Numbered from the stretch's first letter, positions 23,137 through 33,190 are shown. The stretch is DNA of 41,217 nt from Sphingomonadaceae bacterium (GCA_025359685.1 JANYEY010000059.1:1-41217); one strand, 5' to 3'. Made by a program: numbers and translations. The notes: generated by a model from the letters alone, not told the origin.

Positions 23137-23712
23137 TCAGGCGGCGCGGACTTCAAGAACTTCGGGGACGTAATGCTTGAGCAGCGATTCGATCCCGTGC
23201 TTGAGCGTAGCGGAGGATGACGGGCATCCTGCGCAGGCGCCCTGCATGGTGAGGAACACCACCCCGTCACGGAAGCCGCGATAGACAATGTCGCCGCCGT
23301 CGTTGGCGACTGCCGGGCGAACGCGGACCTCGATCAGTTCCTTGATCTGTTCGATCACTTCGGCATCGGCGGGATCGTCGTCCATCGTCTCGGGTTCGGC
23401 TGGAACGCTGATGCCCGAGGCGTCAGGGCCCGCGAACAGCGGCGCGCCAGTGATAAAGTGATCGAGCAGCAAGGCCACGACCTGCGGCTTCAGGGCCGAC
23501 CAATCGACCCCTTCGCCGGCGGTGACCGAGACGAAGTCGCGCCCGAAGAACACACCGGACACGTCGCCCTGATCGAACAGCGCCGAGGCGAGCGGCGAGG
23601 TGGCGGCGCTCTCCGCATCGGGAAAGTCGCGCGTGCCAGCGGTCATCACCGGCTCGCCGGGGAGGAACTTGATGGTCGCCGGGTTGGGCGTGAGTTCGGT
23701 TTCGATGAACAT
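23137..23712 (-). CDS. NifU-like Fe-S scaffold (NFU-type, N-terminal NFU_N domain)
   Basis: A 191-residue protein of the NfuA/NFU1 type. The N-terminal NFU_N domain ([19 protein letters not shown], then [16 protein letters not shown]) is followed by a short acidic linker and the C-terminal NifU domain with CAGC at 160-163 ([14 protein letters not shown]), which holds a 4Fe-4S cluster between two subunits. It delivers clusters to apo-proteins; MiaB and MutY nearby are Fe-S enzymes, but a direct link is not shown. Start at 23712 is chosen from family alignment. Divergent from the M16 peptidase gene with a 143-base spacer. Confidence 0.93.
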   Translation of the reverse strand: MFIETELTPNPATIKFLPGEPVMTAGTRDFPDAESAATSPLASALFDQGDVSGVFFGRDFVSVTAGEGVDWSALKPQVVALLLDHFITGAPLFAGPDASGISVPAEPETMDDDPADAEVIEQIKELIEVRVRPAVANDGGDIVYRGFRDGVVFLTMQGACAGCPSSSATLKHGIESLLKHYVPEVLEVRAA

Positions 23713-23855
23713 GATGCGCCGTATGTAAGGAGCGCGCGGCATCGCGGCAAGGGCGTGGCTGCTTGGGCAGGGGCAACAGGAACTTTAGGGCCTGCCACGC
23801 AATTCTGCGGTTATTCACTGGCCAGTCAGTTACGCGCTGCCTATATCCGCGCCTT

Positions 23856-26810
23856 ATGCACGTGACCTCTCGCGCCCAGCGCCTGCTCGCCTTCTTCGTT
23901 CCCGCCTTGGCTCTGCTGCTCGCCCCCGCGCTCGACGCGGCGAGCGCGGCCACCAAAAAGCGCGCTGCGGCCCCAGTCCTTGCCCCCAACCGGCCCGACG
24001 TGCCGTGGCTTTATCGCGGCAGCGACATTCCGCAGGACCCCGAATGGATCTTCGGCGAGCTGCCCAATGGGGTACGCTATGTGGTGCGCAAAAACGGCGT
24101 GCCGCCCGATCAGGTTTCGATCCGCATCCACATGGACGTCGGCTCGATGTTCGAAAGCCCAACCGAATCGGGCTATTCGCATTTGCTTGAACACCTTGTT
24201 TTCCGGCAGTCGAAGTATCTGGAAAACGGGCAGGCCATCCCGGTCTGGCAGCGGCTGGGGGCAAGCTTCGGCAATGATACCAATGCCCAGACCGGGCCGC
24301 TCAGCACCACCTTTCAGCTCGATCTGCCGAATGCCAATGCGGCCAAGGTCGATACCAGCCTGAAACTGCTCTCGGGCATGATGATCGCGCCGACCCTGTC
24401 GGAAGCCAACGTCCGCACCGAAGTGCCGATCGTGCTCGCCGAAAAGCGTGAGCGCGGCGGCACCGCCGAACGCGTGGTCGATCAGCAGCAGGCCACGCTG
24501 TTCGCCGGGCAGAAGATGGGCTCGCGTCCGGTGATCGGCACCGAGGCAACGCTTAACGCCGCCAATCAGGACAGCGTGCGCGCCTATCACCAGCGCTGGT
24601 ATCGCCCGGAAAACTGCGTGATCGTCGCGGTCGGCGATATCGATCCCGAAGTGCTCAAGGCCGATATCGCCAAGTGGTTCGGTGACTGGAAGGGCGTGGG
24701 CCCGCGCACGCCGGAACCCGCGTTCGGCGATCCGGTCGCGCCCAAGGGTGCCAAGGGCGCCGCCCCGGTCGGAGCGACCAAGGTCATCGTCGAGCCCAGC
24801 CTGCCGCGCCAGATCGTCTATGGCGTGCTGCGCCCGTGGCGGCTGGTCCACGATACGATCGTCTACAACCAGGGGATCATGGTGGATTCGCTGGCGCAGG
24901 CGATCATCAATCGGCGGCTCGAAGCCCGCGCGCGTGCCGGCGGCAGCTACCTGTCCGCGCAGGTCAGCCAGGAAAAGACAATGCGCTCTGCCGACGTGAC
25001 CTATGTCGCGATCACCCCGCTGGGGCCCGACTGGAAAAGCGCGCTCACGGATACCCGCGCGGTGATTGCGGACGCGATGACCCGCCCGCCGACCCAGGCC
25101 GAGATCGACCGCGAGGCCAAGGAATTTGGCGTCGCCTTTGAAAGTTCGGTTGAACAGCGCCGCCTCCTGCCGGGCTCGAAGCTGGCCGATGACATGATCG
25201 CCGCGCTCGATATCCGCGAGACGATCGCGTCCCCCGAAACGGTGCTCGACATCTTCAACCGTTCGAAGTCGATGTTCACCCCGGCCAATGTATTGGCGCA
25301 CACCCGGCGGCTGTTCAGCGGCACGGTTACGCGCGGGATCTATGTCACGCCCGATGCCAAGGAGGCGACGGGCAGCCGGCTCGCGCTGGCACTGGGCGGC
25401 ACCGTGGCCGCCAACGGCAATTCGCGGGTCGATGCCAAGGGAATCGACTTCGCCTCGCTCCCGCCAATCGGCGCGCCGCAACAGCCCACCGCGACCAAGC
25501 CCACCGGCTTGCTTGAGATCGAGCAGCTCGATTTCGCCAACGGGGTCAAGGTTCTGCTGTGGCCGACCGATAACGAGCCGGGGCGGGTAACGCTCAAGGT
25601 CCGCTTCGGCGCGGGCTGGCGCGCGTTCAACCCGCAGACCGCGCCTTATTCCACGCTGGGCAATCTGGCTTTGGTCGGGTCGGGCGAAGGCAGCCTTGGC
25701 CAGGAGGAACTCGACAAGTTGACGACCGGCCGCAAGATGGGCTTCGATTTCAAGATCGATGATGGCGCTTTTACTTTCTCGGCCGATACCCGCGCCGCCG
25801 ATCTTGACGATCAGCTCTACCTGCTGGCCGACAAGTTCGCCTCGCCGCGGTGGGACGCCAATCCGGTGCTGCGCGCGCAGGCCGCCGCGCGGATCAATTA
25901 CCAGAGCTTTGCGACCAGTCCGCAAGGTGTCATCCAGCGTGATCTGAAGTTCTACCAGCGCGGCAAGGACCCGGTCTTCGCGACTCCCACGCCGGACCAG
26001 ATTTCGGCCACCACGCCTGAAGGGTTCCGCAGCGTGTGGGCACCGATCCTGGCGCAGGGGCCGATCGAAATTCAGCTGTTCGGCGATTTCAAACGCGATG
26101 CAGCAATCGCGGCATTGGCCAAGACCTTCGGGGCGCTGCCGCCGCGCGGCAATCTGCCCGCGACCACCGCGCCGGCGAGCGCGCACACGCTTGCTGCTTC
26201 CGCCGATCCGGTGGTGCTGTTCCACAAGGGCGACCAGAACCAGGCCGCGGCGCTGATGGCCTGGCCAACCGGTGGCGGGGTGACCGACATCCGCGAAAGC
26301 CGCCAGCTCGAAATCCTCACCCAGGTCATCCAGAACCGCATTCTCGATGCAATGCGCGAGAAGCTGGGTGAGAGCTATTCGCCGCAGGTTGCCAATGACT
26401 GGCCGATCGATCTCGACAGCGGCGGCACGGTGTTCGCGCTGTCGCAGATGCAGCCCAAGGCGGTGCCCGAATTCTTCGCGGCGGCGGACAAAATTGCGGG
26501 CGACCTGGCCACCACTCCGGTAACCCAGGATGAACTGGACCGGGTGATCGAACCGCTCAAGCAGCAGCTGACCCGCGCTTCGACCAGCAGCGCCTTCTTC
26601 ATGTACCTGCTCGAAGGCGCGACGATCGATCCGCGGCGCTTTTCGACCGTGCGCGGCATGATGGCCGACTATACCGAGACCACCCCGGCGGCGATGCAGG
26701 CACTGGCGAAGAAGTACCTCACCCCGGGCAGCAGCTGGCGCATGGTGATCCTGCCCGAGGGCCAGACGCTGAGCTCGGTCATGCCCGCGGCCAAGGCGGG
26801 CGGACGGTAG
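23856..26810 (+). CDS. Exported M16-family zinc metallopeptidase (two-repeat form)
   Basis: A 984-residue peptidase of the pitrilysin/insulinase family. A signal peptide covers about 1-32 (LLAFFVPALALLLAPALDAASA). The catalytic zinc motif HLLEH is at 109-113 in the first M16 repeat, with the distal Glu expected in IVLAEKRERG. A second M16 repeat (about 555-980, starting ELDFANGVKVLLWP-like) lacks HxxEH and is presumably structural, as is normal. The ATG at 23856 gives the signal peptide directly; in-frame codons further upstream overlap the nifU-like leader. TATATC 14 bases before the ATG could be a -10, implying a very short leader. Confidence 0.92.
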   Translation: MHVTSRAQRLLAFFVPALALLLAPALDAASAATKKRAAAPVLAPNRPDVPWLYRGSDIPQDPEWIFGELPNGVRYVVRKNGVPPDQVSIRIHMDVGSMFESPTESGYSHLLEHLVFRQSKYLENGQAIPVWQRLGASFGNDTNAQTGPLSTTFQLDLPNANAAKVDTSLKLLSGMMIAPTLSEANVRTEVPIVLAEKRERGGTAERVVDQQQATLFAGQKMGSRPVIGTEATLNAANQDSVRAYHQRWYRPENCVIVAVGDIDPEVLKADIAKWFGDWKGVGPRTPEPAFGDPVAPKGAKGAAPVGATKVIVEPSLPRQIVYGVLRPWRLVHDTIVYNQGIMVDSLAQAIINRRLEARARAGGSYLSAQVSQEKTMRSADVTYVAITPLGPDWKSALTDTRAVIADAMTRPPTQAEIDREAKEFGVAFESSVEQRRLLPGSKLADDMIAALDIRETIASPETVLDIFNRSKSMFTPANVLAHTRRLFSGTVTRGIYVTPDAKEATGSRLALALGGTVAANGNSRVDAKGIDFASLPPIGAPQQPTATKPTGLLEIEQLDFANGVKVLLWPTDNEPGRVTLKVRFGAGWRAFNPQTAPYSTLGNLALVGSGEGSLGQEELDKLTTGRKMGFDFKIDDGAFTFSADTRAADLDDQLYLLADKFASPRWDANPVLRAQAAARINYQSFATSPQGVIQRDLKFYQRGKDPVFATPTPDQISATTPEGFRSVWAPILAQGPIEIQLFGDFKRDAAIAALAKTFGALPPRGNLPATTAPASAHTLAASADPVVLFHKGDQNQAAALMAWPTGGGVTDIRESRQLEILTQVIQNRILDAMREKLGESYSPQVANDWPIDLDSGGTVFALSQMQPKAVPEFFAAADKIAGDLATTPVTQDELDRVIEPLKQQLTRASTSSAFFMYLLEGATIDPRRFSTVRGMMADYTETTPAAMQALAKKYLTPGSSWRMVILPEGQTLSSVMPAAKAGGR

Positions 26811-26863
26811 CACCGCGCACACGAAACAAAATTGCGCGAGCTAGCCTGCGCGCTTTGCATGTT

Positions 26864-26892
26864 TTGCAATCGCCAGCACATGGGGCTATGGG
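26864..26892 (+). promoter_or_regulatory. Possible sigma-70-type promoter for DAHP synthase gene
   Basis: TTGCAA (26864-26869) and TATGGG (26887-26892) are separated by 17 bases and lie about 30 bases before the GTG start of the next gene. The match is moderate, and an overlapping TTGCAT further left is an alternative -35. Confidence 0.3.
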
Positions 26893-26922
26893 CGCGCATT
26901 CGATTCACCGGAGCAATTTGAC

Positions 26923-28296
26923 GTGGCGCAGAACTGGACCCCGACGAGCTGGCAAGACAAGGAAGCCCGGCACTTACCGAGCTATCCCGATGCCCCCGCG
27001 CTCGACCGGGTCCTGGGCACACTGACCAACTTTCCCCCGCTGGTCTTCGCTGGCGAGGCGCGCGCGCTCAAGGCCGATCTGGCCCAAGTGGCAGCGGGCA
27101 AGGGCTTCCTGCTGCAGGGCGGGGACTGCGCCGAAAGCTTCGCCGAGTTTCACCCCAACAATATCCGCGATACCTTCCGCGTGCTGCTGCAGATGGCAGT
27201 GGTGCTGACTTTCGCGAGCAAGCAGCCGGTGATCAAGGTCGGGCGCATGGCCGGGCAGTTCGCCAAGCCGCGGTCGTCGCCGGTCGAGGTGATCGACGGG
27301 ACCGAACTGCCAAGCTACCTGGGTGACAACATCAACGGGATCGAGTTCACGCCTGAAGCGCGGATTCCCGATCCACAGCGGCTGCTCCAGGCCTATTCGC
27401 AAAGCGCCTCGACGCTTAACCTGCTGCGCGCGTTCTCGACCGGCGGCTATGCCAACTTGCGCCAGGTCCACCAGTGGACGCTCGATTTCATGGGCCGCAG
27501 TCCGTGGGCCGACCGGTTCGCCGAAGTGTCAAACCGGATTGGCGAGGCGCTCGATTTCATGGCCGCTTGCGGGATCGATCCGCAGACCGTGCCGCAGCTT
27601 CAGGGCACCAGCTTCTACACCAGCCACGAAGCGCTGCATCTCAAGTACGAAGAAGCGATGACCCGGCAGGATTCGCTGACCGGCGACTGGTACGATACCT
27701 CGGCACACATGCTGTGGATCGGCGATCGCACCCGCTTCGAAGGATCGGCACATGTCGAGTTCCTGCGCGGCGTGGGCAATCCGCTTGGTTTCAAGTGCGG
27801 GCCGAGCCTCTCGCCCGACGAATTGCTGCGCCAGCTCGACGTGCTCAATCCGGGCCGCGAAGCAGGGCGGATCACGCTGATCAGCCGCTTCGGCGATGAC
27901 AAAGTCGAGGCCGGGCTGCCGGCCTTGGTGCGCGCGGTGAAGCGCGAAGGGCATCCGGTGGTGTGGAGCTGCGATCCGATGCACGGCACCGTGATCAAGG
28001 CCAATTCGGGCTACAAGACCCGGCCGTTCGACCGCATCCTGGGCGAAGTGCGCGGGTTCTTCGCGGTGCACCGCGCCGAAGGCACCCATGCCGGCGGCAT
28101 CCACATCGAGATGACCGGGCAGGACGTCACCGAATGCATGGGCGGGGCGGTGGCGATCAGCTCGGAAAGCCTCGCCGACCGCTATCACACCCATTGCGAT
28201 CCGAGGCTTAACGCGGCGCAGTCGATCGAGCTCGCGTTTTTGCTGGCCGACATGCTCAATCAGGAAGCCGTGGACCGCGCCCAGCGCGCAGCCTGA
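26923..28296 (+). CDS. aroG: 3-deoxy-7-phosphoheptulonate (DAHP) synthase, class II
   Basis: A 457-residue class II (plant/actinobacterial-type) DAHP synthase that condenses phosphoenolpyruvate and erythrose 4-phosphate in the first step of the shikimate pathway. Family blocks are plain: [45 protein letters not shown], and [11 protein letters not shown] with [14 protein letters not shown]. Start is GTG at 26923 ([10 protein letters not shown]), with GGAG about 10 bases before it. It stands alone, with 112 bases to the M16 gene and 171 bases to the receptor gene. Confidence 0.95.
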   Translation: MAQNWTPTSWQDKEARHLPSYPDAPALDRVLGTLTNFPPLVFAGEARALKADLAQVAAGKGFLLQGGDCAESFAEFHPNNIRDTFRVLLQMAVVLTFASKQPVIKVGRMAGQFAKPRSSPVEVIDGTELPSYLGDNINGIEFTPEARIPDPQRLLQAYSQSASTLNLLRAFSTGGYANLRQVHQWTLDFMGRSPWADRFAEVSNRIGEALDFMAACGIDPQTVPQLQGTSFYTSHEALHLKYEEAMTRQDSLTGDWYDTSAHMLWIGDRTRFEGSAHVEFLRGVGNPLGFKCGPSLSPDELLRQLDVLNPGREAGRITLISRFGDDKVEAGLPALVRAVKREGHPVVWSCDPMHGTVIKANSGYKTRPFDRILGEVRGFFAVHRAEGTHAGGIHIEMTGQDVTECMGGAVAISSESLADRYHTHCDPRLNAAQSIELAFLLADMLNQEAVDRAQRAA

Positions 28297-28308
28297 CGTA
28301 ATATTCTA

Positions 28309-28329
28309 ACCGTTCGTCGCGGTATTTTT
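28309..28329 (+). terminator. Weak hairpin plus T-run after DAHP synthase gene
   Basis: ACCG and CGGT form a 4-base stem around a 7-base loop, followed by ATTTTT, 13 bases after the stop. The stem is short, so efficiency is doubtful. The rest of the 171-base spacer before the receptor gene shows no clear promoter boxes. Confidence 0.3.
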
Positions 28330-28467
28330 GCCATAGTCGCGTACTAATCGTGCAGTGCAGCATGGCGCGGCTTGCCGCATCAGTGCGGGCTGGTAACGCT
28401 TTGGTTCCTTGTCGACACGCCTATTCGAAGGCGGCGGCAAGTGAGGGTAACCCAAGGGGAAAGCTAT

Positions 28468-31362
28468 ATGAAACTCTTCGCACGCCAGCTACTTGCCGGG
28501 GCGGCAATTACTGTTGTGACCGCGATGTCGTCGACCGCGGCACAGGCGCAATCCACTGCGCCGGATGCCGCAGCTTCCAGCGACGAGCCTGCCAGCGAGA
28601 TCATCGTCACCGGTTCGCGCATCCGCCGCGACCCGCTGAACGATCCTTCGCCGGTGGTGCGCCTGGATAGCGAGGCGATTGCCCAGACCGGGCTTACGTC
28701 GGTAGCTGACGTGCTGCAGCGCCTGCCGGGTTCGGCCGGCGGCCTTAACACCCGCTTCAACAACAGCGGCAACCTTGGCAACCCGCCAGACGGCGGCGGC
28801 GTTGGTGCCGGTTCGTCGACGATCGACCTGCGCTACCTTGGCGCCAAGCGCACGCTCGTGCTGGTCGATGGCCTGCGCTACGTCAGCGGCGCTTCGGCCA
28901 GCGGCATTCCCAACGCGGTCGATTTGAACTCACTGCCCGATGGCATGGTGGACCGGATCGAAGTGCTCCAGTCGGGCGCTTCGCCGCTTTATGGCTCGGA
29001 CGCGATCGCGGGCGTGGTCAACATCATCACCAACAAGACGCAGCGCGGCTTCCGCGGTTCGGTCCAGATGGGCGAATACCTTGGCAAGGGCGACGGCAAG
29101 ACCGGTGCGTACCAGCTGAGCTACGGTGCCGGCAGCGATCAGGTCCACGTTGTGGCCGGAGTCAGCTATGTCGGCGCGGGCTCGGTCAGCGCACGCGATC
29201 GTGACATCTCGCAGTTCCCCAACCCGGGCCAGACTTCGTGTTCGGACCCGATCGGCGGCTGCTCCAGCGCAACCCCGCTGGGCCGGTTCCTGGTCCTTGG
29301 CCGGAACCTGACGCTCAAGGCGCCGGTGATCGGGCAGACCCCGGTTTACGATCCGACCCTGGTCGGCGGCGACTTCAAGAACTTCACTTCGGCTGACCGG
29401 TTCAATTTCGCGCCGTACAACTACTTCCAGACCCCGAACCAGCGTTACGGCGGCTTCGTCAACACCCGGGTGGAATTCAGCGACGCGCTGAACCTGTCGG
29501 TAAAGATGGTCTACAACCACCGCCACTCGCAGAACCAGGCAGCCTTCCTGCCGCTGTTCGTCGGGCCCGATGCCGGTAACGGCAACCTGCTCGATACGAT
29601 CTCGATCGATGCGACCAACCCCTACAATCCGTTTGGCGTGACGCTACAGTCCGGCCTCAACTCCAACTTTACCTCCAACGGACAGGTAGCCAATTACAGC
29701 TTCATCGCTCGCCGCCTGGTTGAAGCCGGGCAGCGCACTTACACCCAGGATGTCGATACGCTGACGCTGAGCGCCACGCTCGACGGCAAGTTCCAGCTGT
29801 TCGGCCATGACTGGTACTGGGATGCCAACGCGGTGATCGGCCACAACGATGCCAAGCAGCTGTTCACCGGCAACGTCAACGCCGCCAAGCTGCAGCAGGC
29901 GCTTGGTCCGGTTGCGTTGTGCACCGGTTCCTGCGTCCCGTTCAACATCTTCGGCGGGCTGGGTTCGGTTACCCCGCAGATGTTGGCCTTCGTCGGCTTT
30001 GACGAATATGACCGGTCATCGCAGCGGTTAAGCGACTTCGAAGCCAACCTGACCGGTACGCTGTTCGAACTACCGGCCGGCCCGGTCGGCATCGCGCTCG
30101 GTTTCGAACATCGCTATCAGTTCGGTTCGTTCACTCCGGATCCGATCATCCAGGCCGGTCTCGGCGCGGATATCCCGGCGCAGGCGGCCAGCGGCAGCTT
30201 CAAGGTGGATGAATTCTACGGCGAAATCCGGGTTCCGCTGCTGAAGGACACCCCGTTCTTCAACATGCTCGAACTATCGGGCGCGGCGCGTTATTCGAAG
30301 TATTCCACTTTCGGCGGCAACACCTCGCTGACCGGCGGCGTGCAGTGGAAGCCGGCGGCTGACCTGCTGCTTCGCGGATCCTATGCGCAAAGCTTCCGCG
30401 CACCTTCGATCGGCGAACTGTACGGGGCGCAGTCGCGCTTCGACCAGCCGCTGTCCGATCCGTGCACCAGCGCTGCGGGCGGGCTGTTCCCGACCAACGC
30501 GACGGTCAAAACCAACTGCATCGCCAAGGGCGTGCCGTCGAACGGCAGCTATGTCGAACCGCAGGGCGGCCAGCTGCCGGTCCTGACCGGCGGCAACCCG
30601 AACCTGAAGCCGGAAACCGCGCGGACCATCCTGGTCGGCGGGGTTTACAGCCCGGCCTGGGCTCGTGGCGGTGCGCTCAGCAACTTCAGCGTAACGGTCG
30701 ATTATTTCGACATCAAGCTGAAGGGCGCGATCAGCTCGATCGGAGCCGACGTGCTGCTCAGCCGTTGTGCGCTGACTGGTGACCCGCTGAGCTGCGCGGC
30801 AATCATCCGCACGCCGTCGGGCTTCATCTCGTCGATCAACGGGGTGCTGCTCAACACAGGCACGATCCGCAGCCGCGGGCTCGATGCAGCAGTCAACCTG
30901 CGCACCGGCGCGCCGGGTGGCAGCCAGCTCGGCCTGACGCTCGCCACCAACTTCCTCTTCCAGTATGATGAAGGGGTTCCGGCGACCAACGGCACGACCA
31001 CGACCAGCTACCTCGGTTTCGAACGCGGCAGTCCTGACCAGGCCTATCCGAAGTTCAAGGCCACCGGCACGGTCGATTGGACCATCGGTCCGGTCAAGGC
31101 GCTGGTAACCGGCCGCTATATCGGCCCGGTGACCGAGATTCAGGACACGACCAAGAACCTGAATTCGCGGTTCTACACCGACTTCCAGCTGCAGTTCTCG
31201 CCGGGCATGTTCGATCGGCGGATGACCTTCACGCTGGGCATGAACAACGCGTTCGACGTCGATCCGCCGGCCTGCTTCAGCTGCAGCCTGAACAACTACG
31301 ATCCCACGACCTACGACGTGCCGGGCCGCTTCGGCTACGTCCGCGTCTCGTACAAGATGTGA
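28468..31362 (+). CDS. TonB-dependent outer-membrane receptor
   Basis: A 964-residue receptor. The signal peptide (MKLFARQLLAGAAITVV...AQAQS, about 1-29) is followed by a TonB box (SEIIVTGSRI). The plug domain (about 50-190) has VADVLQRLPG, STIDLRYLGAKRTLVLVDG and the DRIEVLQSGASPLYGSDAIAGVVNIIT-type end. The beta-barrel follows, ending in aromatic-containing RFGYVRVSYKM. The sequence resembles the large sphingomonad OMR family, whose ligands include siderophores, glycans and peptides. No sensor or fecR-like gene is adjacent, so the ligand is unknown. AAGGGGAAA at 28454-28462 is the ribosome-binding site; in-frame codons further upstream lack one. Confidence 0.94.
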   Translation: MKLFARQLLAGAAITVVTAMSSTAAQAQSTAPDAAASSDEPASEIIVTGSRIRRDPLNDPSPVVRLDSEAIAQTGLTSVADVLQRLPGSAGGLNTRFNNSGNLGNPPDGGGVGAGSSTIDLRYLGAKRTLVLVDGLRYVSGASASGIPNAVDLNSLPDGMVDRIEVLQSGASPLYGSDAIAGVVNIITNKTQRGFRGSVQMGEYLGKGDGKTGAYQLSYGAGSDQVHVVAGVSYVGAGSVSARDRDISQFPNPGQTSCSDPIGGCSSATPLGRFLVLGRNLTLKAPVIGQTPVYDPTLVGGDFKNFTSADRFNFAPYNYFQTPNQRYGGFVNTRVEFSDALNLSVKMVYNHRHSQNQAAFLPLFVGPDAGNGNLLDTISIDATNPYNPFGVTLQSGLNSNFTSNGQVANYSFIARRLVEAGQRTYTQDVDTLTLSATLDGKFQLFGHDWYWDANAVIGHNDAKQLFTGNVNAAKLQQALGPVALCTGSCVPFNIFGGLGSVTPQMLAFVGFDEYDRSSQRLSDFEANLTGTLFELPAGPVGIALGFEHRYQFGSFTPDPIIQAGLGADIPAQAASGSFKVDEFYGEIRVPLLKDTPFFNMLELSGAARYSKYSTFGGNTSLTGGVQWKPAADLLLRGSYAQSFRAPSIGELYGAQSRFDQPLSDPCTSAAGGLFPTNATVKTNCIAKGVPSNGSYVEPQGGQLPVLTGGNPNLKPETARTILVGGVYSPAWARGGALSNFSVTVDYFDIKLKGAISSIGADVLLSRCALTGDPLSCAAIIRTPSGFISSINGVLLNTGTIRSRGLDAAVNLRTGAPGGSQLGLTLATNFLFQYDEGVPATNGTTTTSYLGFERGSPDQAYPKFKATGTVDWTIGPVKALVTGRYIGPVTEIQDTTKNLNSRFYTDFQLQFSPGMFDRRMTFTLGMNNAFDVDPPACFSCSLNNYDPTTYDVPGRFGYVRVSYKM

Positions 31363-31390
31363 TTCTACACGTGCCCGTTGGGGTGAGGGG

Positions 31391-31420
31391 AAGGGGCGGC
31401 CTTGGCCGCCCCTTCTTTTT
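31391..31420 (+). terminator. Strong intrinsic terminator of the TonB receptor gene
   Basis: AAGGGGCGGCC and GGCCGCCCCTT are perfect complements (31391-31414), practically a 10-base GC stem with a CTTG loop, followed by CTTTTT. It starts 28 bases after the receptor stop and ends only 6 bases before the ribosome-binding site of the following leader ORF. Confidence 0.88.
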
Positions 31421-31436
31421 GCGGCAGGAGGGCAGC

Positions 31437-31463
31437 ATGAACAGAACTGGCCAAGCCCGATGA
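31437..31463 (+). CDS. 8-codon leader ORF coupled to the methyltransferase gene
   Basis: ATG AAC AGA ACT GGC CAA GCC CGA TGA encodes MNRTGQAR. It has a perfect AGGAGG at 31426-31431, 5 bases before its ATG, and its TGA overlaps the ATG of the downstream gene as ATGA. The downstream gene has no Shine-Dalgarno of its own, so ribosomes probably reach it by terminating this micro-ORF. Whether the peptide itself matters is unknown. Confidence 0.5.
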   Translation: MNRTGQAR

Positions 31464-32134
31464 TTGCTCGCGAACTGCTCGGCACCGCACAAGTCCCCGA
31501 TGGCGAGGAGTTGAAGCTCTTCCGCCACGACCGCGATTTCATGATCGTGCTGGGCTACAACGAACTTATGAGCACGCGCATGCGCACGTCCGAGGAAGCG
31601 CTCGCGACGATGACGATCGAGCGGCTTGAAGGGGTGCGCGATCCGCACCTGCTGGTCGGCGGCTACGGCATGGGCTTCACCCTGCGCGCCGCCCTGGCCA
31701 AGGTGGAGGGCAATGCCCGCATCACCGTCGCCGAACTGGTCCCCGAAATCATCGAATGGGCGCGCGGCCCGATGGCCGAATTGACTGCGGGCTGCCTCGA
31801 TGATCCGCGCGTGCGGCTGGTGCGCGGCGATGTCGCCGAAGCGATCCTGCTCGCACCCGAACTACTCGACGCGATCCTGCTTGATGTCGACAACGGCCCC
31901 GACGGGCTGGTCCGCGCCGACAACAAGCGGCTCTATTCGAAAGCCGGGCTGCACAACGCGCGGAAAGCTCTGCGGCCGAGCGGCATCCTCGCCGTCTGGT
32001 CAGCCGACAAAGACCCCAAGTTCCGCCGCCGGATGGAGGAGTGCCACTTCGAAGTCGAAGAAGTCGAAGTCCGTGCCCGCGCCAACGGCAAGGGCCCGCG
32101 CCATGTGATCTGGTTTGGGCGGACCGAGCATTAA
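31460..32134 (+). CDS. Spermidine-synthase-like SAM-dependent methyltransferase
   Basis: A 224-residue Rossmann-fold protein like the short bacterial spermidine/spermine-synthase-like group. The cofactor loop is LLVGGYGMGFTLRAAL (about 66-80), ITVAELVPEIIEWAR supplies the acidic residue after strand 2, and DAILLDVDNGPDGLV contains the strand-4 motif. No decarboxylated-SAM-specific residues can be confirmed, so methyl transfer or aminopropyl transfer are both open. The gene lies behind the receptor terminator and is preceded by a coupled leader ORF. It converges on the quinone oxidoreductase with stops sharing TTAA. Confidence 0.82.
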   Translation: MIARELLGTAQVPDGEELKLFRHDRDFMIVLGYNELMSTRMRTSEEALATMTIERLEGVRDPHLLVGGYGMGFTLRAALAKVEGNARITVAELVPEIIEWARGPMAELTAGCLDDPRVRLVRGDVAEAILLAPELLDAILLDVDNGPDGLVRADNKRLYSKAGLHNARKALRPSGILAVWSADKDPKFRRRMEECHFEVEEVEVRARANGKGPRHVIWFGRTEH

Positions 32135-33105
32135 GGCAACAACAGTGTCGATCCCGTGGTCTTGCGCGACTCCAGGTCGCGGTGGGCCTGCGCGGCTTCC
32201 TTCAGTGGATAGGTCTGTCCCACGGTGACGCTAAGCTTGCCGCTGCTCACCATCGCCCACAGCTTGGCCGCGCCGTCCATCGCCTCGGCAGGTTCGCGGT
32301 AATAGTCGAACAGGGTCATGCGGGTGACGAACAGCGAGCCATTTTGCGCCAGAACGCCCAGGTTGACCCCGGTCACCGGGCCGCTGGCATTGCCGAACGA
32401 GACGATCGTGCCGCGCCGCCGCACCGATTTGAGCGATGCCTCCCACATCGCCGCGCCAACCCCGTCGTAGCTGACCGCGACGCCTTCGCCGCCGGTCAGT
32501 TCGCGGACCTTGGCGGCAAGCTCGGCATCGCCCGAAAGCAATACCGTTTCGGCCCCGGCCTCACGGGCAAGCGCCATCTTTTCCTCGCCGCCGACGGTGC
32601 CGATCACCCGCACTCCGCGCGACGTCAGCCACTGAACCAGCAGCTGCCCGACCCCGCCGGCAGCCGCCGGAACCAGCGCCCATTCGCCTGCACCGAGCGG
32701 CGCGCAGCGTTCGGCCAAGGCTTCGACCGTCGCGCCCTTGAGGAATACCGCGGCGGCGGTCTGGCTGTCGATCGCATCGGGCAGCGGGAAATACTGCATC
32801 GCCGGGGCAATCCGCGCGCTGGCATAGGCGCCGAGCGCGCCGAAGGTCACCGCGCGCTGGCCAGGCTTGAGGTGCATGACCCCTTCGCCGACCGCCTCGA
32901 CCACCCCGGCGGCTTCCATGCCAAGGCCAGTGGGCATCGCAGCGGGATAGAGCCCGGTGCGGAAATAGGTGTCGATGTAGTTGAGCCCGACCGCCTCGTG
33001 CCGGATGAGGATCTCGCCCGGGCCAGGAGCGGGGAGGTCGACCTCTTTCCACTGGATTACCTCGGGTCCGCCGGTCTGCTCGATGAAAGCTTGGGTCGCG
33101 CGCAT
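32131..33105 (-). CDS. Quinone oxidoreductase (NADPH-dependent, MDR family)
   Basis: A 324-residue medium-chain dehydrogenase of the zeta-crystallin/QorA type, reducing quinones with NADPH and lacking structural zinc cysteines. The N-terminal GroES-like domain contains GLNYIDTYFRTGLYP and GMEAAGVVEAVGEGV; the cofactor-binding loop is AAAGGVGQLLVQWL, followed by VRVIGTVGGEEKMALAREAGAE. The ATG has AAGGAG 6 bases upstream (33112-33117). It is divergent from the CocE gene with an 85-base spacer. Confidence 0.93.
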   Translation of the reverse strand: MRATQAFIEQTGGPEVIQWKEVDLPAPGPGEILIRHEAVGLNYIDTYFRTGLYPAAMPTGLGMEAAGVVEAVGEGVMHLKPGQRAVTFGALGAYASARIAPAMQYFPLPDAIDSQTAAAVFLKGATVEALAERCAPLGAGEWALVPAAAGGVGQLLVQWLTSRGVRVIGTVGGEEKMALAREAGAETVLLSGDAELAAKVRELTGGEGVAVSYDGVGAAMWEASLKSVRRRGTIVSFGNASGPVTGVNLGVLAQNGSLFVTRMTLFDYYREPAEAMDGAAKLWAMVSSGKLSVTVGQTYPLKEAAQAHRDLESRKTTGSTLLLP

Positions 33106-33190
33106 GGGAAACTCCTTTGCGGTCCAGTCTACCTCTTTGCACGCGCAACAAAAGTGCTAGCCTGCGAAAAATTCAAACTGGGGTTCTTCG

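Noticed and set aside
23841..26822. 993-codon minus-strand open frame
   Set aside because: Exact antisense of the M16 peptidase. The product is rich in Arg, His and Gly with no domain, whereas the plus strand has a signal peptide and HLLEH.
30274..31542. 422-codon minus-strand open frame across the end of the TonB receptor gene and the terminator
   Set aside because: It crosses a strong terminator and the receptor's C-terminal barrel; no family resemblance.
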